From Tilletia caries (taxonomy: Eukaryota > Basidiomycota > Exobasidiomycetes > Tilletiales > Tilletiaceae): a stretch of 64,000 nucleotides of DNA. The DNA is taken from assembly GCA_032718865.1 (NCBI GenBank), contig JALUTQ010000005.1:1302001-1366000 (forward strand), read 5' to 3'. Positions 58,008 to 64,000 of this stretch are shown one piece after another (within the stretch, counting starts at the first letter, position 1; each line of letters opens with the position of its first letter). A model generated the notes under the pieces. It was not told where the DNA came from, made no database searches, and worked only from the letters and a program-made list of their open reading frames with translations. Made by a program: the position numbers and the translations under genes.

Positions 58008-58298
58008 GAAACCCCCTAGTACGATTTAGCACTACAAGATCTGACGAAACCCCTTAGTTGTGGTTTGAGTGCTTCCAAAGTTGCCCTCCAAAATTGCCCA
58101 GGGCACTTTTGGGGCGAGGCACTTTTGCTCACACCCCGCGGACCGCCACGTCCGCAGTTCAGTCAGTCAGTGGGAATTACTGAATGAGAAGGCAGTGTCC
58201 ATGTGTATTGCGGCTCTTGCGCTGATGAAGGTAGGTTTATGTTAAAGGAGTGTGGTTTGTAAAATAGGGAGAGAAGAGACGTGGCCGGCTTCAGCGCT

Positions 58299-59631
58299 TC
58301 AGCATTGAATGGCCCATCGATAGATCCATTCACCCGCGACGTCGACCATGAGCTCGGTGACAGTATGACCCGTGTTCTCCTGTACGAAGATCTTGAGGCC
58401 TGAAAAGCCTGTGCCTGCCGTCCTTGGGTCCTGATCAGGTTCGCCAACCACCAAATTGCCAAGGAACTCTTCCGAGTAGGAAGCTTTGACCAATTTGTCC
58501 ATCTGACCCAGACAGACGCAGATCTTCTTCCCCCAGAAGGGATTCAAGCGAGCGTCGAAAGAGCCGTAGTGCGGGTTGGCAGCAGGGTCGATGCTTTTGA
58601 TGAGTGCTTGCAGGGTGTGAGGAACCGCAGGCGGGCCGTACGTTACGAAATTGATCCGGGCTCGGTCCTGGAGGAGCTTCTGAAAGTCTGCGCAACCGAT
58701 GAAGGGGACGCCGACCCTGATCCGAGGCTCAGCTGTTAGACAGACGCGTTCGGTAAGTCACCTTCAGTGTGCGTCTGGTTATGGAAACCTTGGAAAATGG
58801 CAACTCACAGGCCAGAATCGCCCAGACGCTGTGACCGCCAAGCGACTTTCCCGTACATGTCCATGATGCAACGGTACGCTCGTCGTGAGGGAAAATGTAC
58901 GCGGGCAAGAAATCGATCAGGAAGGAGACGTCGCGAGCCGTTCCATGCACCATCGCATACAGATCCTTTGCATGCTCGGGATTCTGATCCTTCCAGCTCT
59001 TCTGTCCGAGCTCGCTCGTAAACCGATGACCGTGATTCCGGGCATCAAAGGAGACGATTACGAATTCCCGCTCCCCCTGCGGTTGCTCAGCCATGGAGTG
59101 AGAGACTTCCGCGTCACCTCTTCTGCCATTCTTGGCCTGACGTGCACGACCTGATGACGATTTTGCTGCGCGGCCTTGATGGAGATTGCGATGATTGGAG
59201 AGCGAGTGGTACAGTTGCCGAACAATATGCTCCTCGTTCTTTGCTGATCCCCCACGGCCGTGTAGATGGAAGATACAGACAACCTCGGGAGGCCGAGTGG
59301 CGGTCGAGCGGGACAGGACGGGACTGAGCTCATCGAGGCCGAACACATTGACAGGAAGACCGCCGACGTCGAAACCCTTGACACTCAGTGAGGGAGCATA
59401 TTTGTGCGCTCCACCGGGGACAGGGTCGACCGAGCCTTTCGGTAGACGAGCGGGCTGGTCGTGGAGCACATGACGGTGGCCTCCTTGAGCGTGAGCACGG
59501 TCTTGAGATGAGCTCCCGCCATGAGGATGGCCGTGACCTCCATCGTGTCCAGCGGGTCCGTGATGGCCATAGTCGGGGTCGCTGGCCTGGCTCCTATCCT
59601 TCTTCTTCTTCTTGCCAAATCCGAGCGGCAT
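58299..59631 (-). CDS. Alpha/beta hydrolase-fold protein
   Basis: Predicted serine hydrolase of unknown substrate. Two exons on the minus strand, 59631-58809 and 58732-58299, GT-AG intron, 1257 bases, 418 residues. The start MPLGFGKKKKKDR is preferred over an in-frame ATG at 59715 because the latter adds a low-quality extension; Gly at position 4 and the Lys run suggest membrane or nuclear association, and a His/Gly-rich stretch follows (about 20-60). The fold is shown by CIFHLHGRGGSAK (oxyanion region), FVIVSFDARNHGHR, the nucleophile elbow GKSLGGHS (Ser about 263), Asp in GQMDKLV (about 354) and His in ENTGHTVTEL (about 398). No signal peptide is seen. It is divergent from the J-domain gene. 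Confidence 0.85.
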
Positions 59632-60273
59632 GGTTCCCTCTTGCTTTCCTTTCCTGTCCTTTCCTCTTGTGGTGTTGGTGATAGGAGCGAAGATGAGTGA
59701 GTGATGTTCAGTCAAGGGACAGTCGGGCGTGGTTAGATCACCATGGACCTGCCTCGCCCACTTCTTCTGACAGGACTCCTTCCGAAAGCTATCACAAGCC
59801 TGTTCCCAATCGCGCCGCGTCGGGTCGTGACTTTGCTCCAGCCGCGTCGCTTTTCCGTCCGCACTCGTATGTCAGTAATGTCAGTCCGCTGGCGCCTGGA
59901 AAGGTCCTCCTCGGTGCAACGTCTTCTCCCGTGACTCGCTGAATTCTATCGAGACGACTTCCACCACTGCTGGGTCTGTGACTGCTGTCACTTTTCTCGA
60001 CGGAGGACCGACGGACGGACGGACGACATCGGACTTGGTTTACAGCGCGCTCTCGACCCTGCGACGCCCCTTCCTGGGCGACCGTCGAGTGTGAGAGCGA
60101 ACTCCATCTGCGACTCCTTCAACAGGCCCACCTCGCTCGAGTGTGGAGGGACCAATCTCGACACTTTCTCAAATTGCTCGAGGAAAGAGTGCTATCCTCG
60201 AGACTTCCTCAAACGCCAGGCCTGTTCTAAACCGACTCGCGGTCGGCTCTATAGTCCATAGCGCTTGGGCAAG
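59632..60273. promoter_or_regulatory. Divergent promoter region between hydrolase and J-domain genes
   Basis: 642 bp between two start codons. It contains a GGACGGACGGACGG run at about 60005-60022 and short frames without coding character. No defined promoter element is recognisable. Confidence 0.5.
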
Positions 60274-63200
60274 ATGCCTGTCGTTGTCCCCAATGGGGCC
60301 TCATCGAGCGCGCCTGGTCCGAGCTACACCCCAGCTCACGCGGCTGCTGTGGAGCGAGTTCGCCGCGCAAAAGGAAACCCTTACATCATTCTCGACGTCC
60401 CGATCAATACCATCGACCATGCGGTTCTCAAGACGGCGAAGCGCAAGGGTGCCTTGAGCTTGCATCCCGACAAGAATCGACACCCGGGTGCAGCGGAGGC
60501 GATGAAGCAGTTCAACGAAGCGTTCGAGATACTGATCTCCCTTCCGCCTGGACGGGTCTGGGCGCCTCCCGCGGCTCACTCACAGCCTGCGCCCGCGCAG
60601 CCAAAGCCAAAACCAAAACCAGCCGCGGCACCATCACAGTCGTATCAGGACCCATATCAGCGCTTCAGAGAGTACCAGCAGCAACAAGAAAAGCAACAAG
60701 AACAACAAAGGCAACGGCAACAGCAAGAGCAGCAACGGCAACGGCAGCAGAAGCCACGATTTACCGGCGCTGATCCGCGGTTTCGGAATCAGCAAAACAG
60801 CCCCAAGTCCACATCCTCTCAAATGCCGTATGCACAGTTCTTTTCATCAGCCAGAAGTCATACTGCGCCTGGTCCTGGTCCACAACGACCCTATTCCACC
60901 CATGACTACTTCACCAATTCCGGTCCGTTCGGCCAGGGACGCAGTGGCGCAAGCTCCTCGTCTGGGCCCGGCTTCCGACAACATCCCTATGAGCCGAGTT
61001 TTGACGAAGATGACGATGATGAAGAGGAGGATATCGAGTGTACTGGTTTTCGAAGCGGCACTGAAGATAAGTCCAAAACCAATGCACAACCGCCATGCGA
61101 CCACTGTCACCGAATCAGCCCGCTTGGAGTGTGGCCACATCCAATCTTGGCACATTTTCGCTTATGTCGCGAATGTACCCAACTGCCTCAATTCCAAACG
61201 ATTACCAAGGAACAAGCGATTACACAGCTCGGTCTTACAGAGGAGGACTTACGCCTCTTTGCAGACAATATCCCGGCGGACAAGCCTCCCGTTGCCGCCT
61301 GGAAACGCAATGCGTTTTTGCGCAACCAACCGCTCACCAGGGTGTATCTCCGCGAACATCTCCTCAGAGTTCGGCGCACCAAACAGGAGGCTCAGCAAGA
61401 GAAGGCAGACCAATCAAGGCAGCGGCAACAGCAGTCAGATCAACGGAAGAAGGGGAAGGCCACGCGTCCGGCCGAAACGGAGGCTCCGAGTCGTCCAGAG
61501 ACGGAAAGGGAACGCATGATGCGAGAAGCAGAGGCGCGGGCCGCCTTACTGGGACGAGCACAACAGGCGGAGGAGCGACGAAGGGCCACAGCTGAGGCGG
61601 AGATGGAGGAGCGACGGAGACTCGCTGCGGAGGCAGAGATGGCGGCGCGGATCAAACAGGAGCACTCCGCACGTGCCAAAACAGAGCATCGGCAGCGGAG
61701 TCCGTCTACCCCAGTGGGAGATCGCTCCGCTGCGGACAAAGACGAGGAGGATGCCTCTGAGACAGAATCGAAACTTTTCGCAGAGGAGATGAAGGAGTCG
61801 ATTCGTAGACATCGTGAGGCGGCTGAGGCCGAGCGCGCCCGAAAGCCGAAGAGGGAGCCACAAACTTCGCAATCGGCTTCAGCTTACCAATACCGCCCAA
61901 CAGGATCATCATCCTCGCAGCATGCCTCAACTTCAACGGAGCAAGTACGGGCGGACAAAGCGAAAACCCGATCGCAGCGGGCATGGGATGAGCTTGACGA
62001 CATCTTGGAGGCGGAGATCCTGCGACAGCAACGGCGTGCTCAAGGCAGGGAGACCAGCGAGGACAGTGCCGATGAAAGGATACAGGCGGAGGCGAAGCGG
62101 AGACTTCAGGAGGAAGCGGAGGCTCAAGCCAAAGCCAGGGACGAGGCAAGGAAAATGGATCTCGGCCAAAGGCAACACGCAGCTTTTGCAAAGATGCGGG
62201 AAGACATCAAGGCTCAGCGGGCAGCACACGTTGCAGCAGCAGAAGCTGCAGAGGCCGCCGACCCTCTGGCTGGAGTATCTTCTAGCAAGAGGCCGAAAGG
62301 AAACGGCCAATACCGGACCCCTTATGTCGTTTCAGATGATTCCGACCAGGAAGTGGAAATGCGCGAAGTCGATCCTAATCGATCTTCTTCTTCTGCGCCA
62401 AGCTCAAACCCGACCACATCCCATTCCTCGGCGGGATCTCAGGTGCCGATGCCGGGCAGCTTCCATCCGGGTATGTTTGCGGACGTTTTCAAGGCTTCTC
62501 CGAGTAATCCCGGTTTCCAGAAGAATGCCGACAGACCGACGTCGGTGGTCACCATCAGTGACAGCGATGAGGAGTACCAGATCGTCGGTGAGAAGCGGAG
62601 TAACAACGGCAAGGAACGGATGCAGGAGGACTACCGAGCTGAGCTACCGACCGACGAGGATGCAGATGGCGACGATGGCTCATTCACCACGGCTCGTGAC
62701 GCCGCCAACCAAGGGGATCCGCTCGGTGACGAGACGGAGAGCGAAATCGACGAACTTGACGACGACATCAATGATGATCCAATTTCAGGTATTTCGTCAG
62801 GCGCCAATGGCTCCGGACCCTCTCGAGGTGCTGCTCAGCATCAGCAGCCAGAAAACGTACAGAATGCTGATGGCGGGATGGACGACGATGTCGCCATGGG
62901 CTCGGCCTCGACCAGCCGCATTTCTTCTAATGATGGCAGAATGCCAATGCCGTTCCCATTCATGGCTGCTCCAGGACCAGCTACAGGTCATCCATCAGGT
63001 TCAGAAGCAGACGAACGAGTTCGCTGGCACGCCGTCGACAAGGAGCAAGTTTCCTCCAACCCTGCGCCCTCCCAACAGCTGCCGTCGGTACACGATCAAA
63101 GAAATCGAAGACGGTCGACACTTACTGAGGCCTTCCTTGCCGAAATGGCTAGTCCGGCGAAGAAGGTCCGAATGGATCCCGGTCCATCAATACCCGGTCC

Positions 63201-64000
63201 GTCGATGCCTACCCCGGCTACCGATTCTCCGTTTGCAGCGTTCAACCCGTCTTCCTCCTCAAAATCCTCGGGCTACCGACAGTACCTCGACTCTGACCTG
63301 GACGATGGAGAGACAGAAGCCTCGAACGCTTGGTTCCAATCTTCCGTGGCTCAGTCGGGCGGAGGCCGTGCCCCCACTACTGTGCATTCGGATCGCTCGA
63401 AGGCAAAGATAACTCCAGCGACGCGAGAGAGAAGGGCGGGGAAGAAGAAGCAGCAGCAGCAAGAGGGCGCAGGTGAAGCCAGCAATGCCACTGGCATGTT
63501 TGCTCAGGCTGGGCAAAACCATAGCCATTCGGGCATGTCCTCGGCAGAGCCTGTAGAACGAATGGTAAGTAATTTCGCTGTGAGCTGAAGCATGTTAAAA
63601 AAGATTGAGTTCTGACTCCGGTTCAACGTTTAACCTTCCGTTCACAGCAAGCTGAGGCGTCCACTTCCGAGCGCTTGCCGTCCTTTCCATCAAATCCGGC
63701 AGATCCTGACACGCCGACAGCAAACAGGACAACCCGGGCTCCACCTGATCAGACTCTCACTCCCTCTAAACGTCAAAAGCCAAACCCGTCTCCCTCGCCT
63801 GCACCTGCACCTGCGTCTACTTCTAATCCCACCCGAACAGCGCGAACGCCGTCGAAGCGGATAACGCGGTTTCAAATCCGAAAGAAGGAGGCAGCCGCGC
63901 AGGCAGCTGCCGTCGCCAAATCCGCCCCTGTTCTACCAACTGTTGCGGAAGAGAACTCTGCGTTGCCGTTCCGATCGTTGCACATCGCTCCGGACGCGAA
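60274..64000 (+). CDS. Large J-domain protein with XPA-like zinc segment (3' end beyond window)
   Basis: Exon 1 is 60274-63564 (1097 codons); a GT-AG intron 63565-63647 leads to exon 2, which is still open at the window edge. Start ATG is the first in frame (MPVVVPNG). Residues about 35-95 are a J domain with LHPDKNRHPG (HPD at 64-66) and MKQFNEAFEIL, so it should stimulate an Hsp70. A Gln-rich coiled stretch lies at 130-160. At 275-302 a CDHC...CREC zinc-binding pair is followed by ITKEQAITQLGLTEEDLRLF and TRVYLREHLLRVR (about 310-370), an order like the XPA/Rad14 C-terminal domain. A long charged helix (about 370-690) and a disordered, acidic C-terminal half follow. The cellular role is unknown; the combination is described from sequence only. 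Confidence 0.75.

Larger units (their letters stand above)
51449..58015. mobile_element. Foldback element with ~280-bp arms, split by a MULE
   Basis: The ends GGGGGTTTCGTCAG (51449) and CTGACGAAACCCCC (58002-58015) are flanked by TAGTA on both sides (51444-51448, 58016-58020). The left arm is 51449-51463 plus 57415-57689, the right arm 57728-58015, and the arms are almost perfect complements separated by a 38-bp loop (57690-57727). The MULE 51464-57411 lies 15 bp inside the left arm. No gene is encoded by the foldback itself; a transcript would form a very long hairpin. Confidence 0.85.
50539..58132. mobile_element. Outer AGTGCC/GGCAACTTT-rich repeat element, host of nested insertions
   Basis: The words AAAGTGCC, GGGCACTTT and GGGCAACTTT recur many times at 50550-51435 and again at 58068-58130. 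The left edge (about GGGGTATCAGAAAAGTGCCC, 50539) and the complement of the right edge (GGGGTGTGAGCAAAAGTGCC, 58132) match imperfectly as terminal inverted repeats. No gene is seen in its own sequence. The foldback element 51449-58015 is inserted in it. I found no convincing target duplication at the outer ends, so the limits are approximate. Confidence 0.5.

Overview
The window is eukaryotic nuclear DNA from a basidiomycete-type fungus. The evidence is short GT-AG introns of about 70-90 bp, single-copy genes with clear fungal counterparts (GRASP, Tpr/Mlp1, Prp2, PP4 catalytic subunit, a Gfd2/YDR514C-type nuclease, a J-domain protein), and a dense, nested population of fungal transposons (Ty3/gypsy, DIRS-like, PIF/Harbinger, MULE). 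I cannot name the species. There are no bacterial or organellar features. All gene models are read from the sequence by splice motif and frame continuity; the exon sums stated as complete are all multiples of three.

Layout. 1-15.84 kb is a nest of transposable elements: gypsy element 1 (minus, runs off the left edge) sits inside the protease gene of gypsy element 2; element 2 sits beside or inside a DIRS-like retroelement; the DIRS-like gag gene is split by a small terminal-inverted-repeat element with an 8-bp target duplication; and an apparently intact PIF/Harbinger transposon (11985-15837) lies just upstream of that gag. 16.08-25.09 kb holds a divergent pair of host genes, GRASP (minus) and a Tpr/Mlp1 nucleoporin (plus). 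25.27-34.47 kb is again almost all transposon: a 2.7-kb inverted-repeat element with a 6-bp target duplication, then a second PIF/Harbinger element whose transposase gene is split by a 2.4-kb LTR retrotransposon. Subtracting these insertions leaves only about 400 bp between the Tpr gene and the next host gene.

34.6-50.1 kb is host DNA: a 1193-residue protein with three tandem copies of a DEDDh-nuclease-like domain (only the middle copy keeps the catalytic residues), the spliceosomal DEAH helicase Prp2, the PP4 catalytic subunit, and an unrecognised 1305-residue disordered protein. 50.5-58.1 kb is a third nested transposon block: an AGTGCC/GGCAACTTT-rich repeat containing a foldback element with about 280-bp arms, which itself is split by a MULE transposon carrying a full DDE transposase gene but CACTG termini and a 3-bp target duplication. 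58.3-64 kb holds an alpha/beta hydrolase (minus) and, divergently, a large J-domain protein with an XPA-like zinc segment, cut by the right edge.

The host genes are housekeeping functions (Golgi structure, nuclear pore basket, splicing, phosphatase signalling) and do not form a pathway. The main interest is the nesting order of the transposons, which can be read from target-site duplications and restored reading frames, and the unusual nuclease and J-domain architectures.
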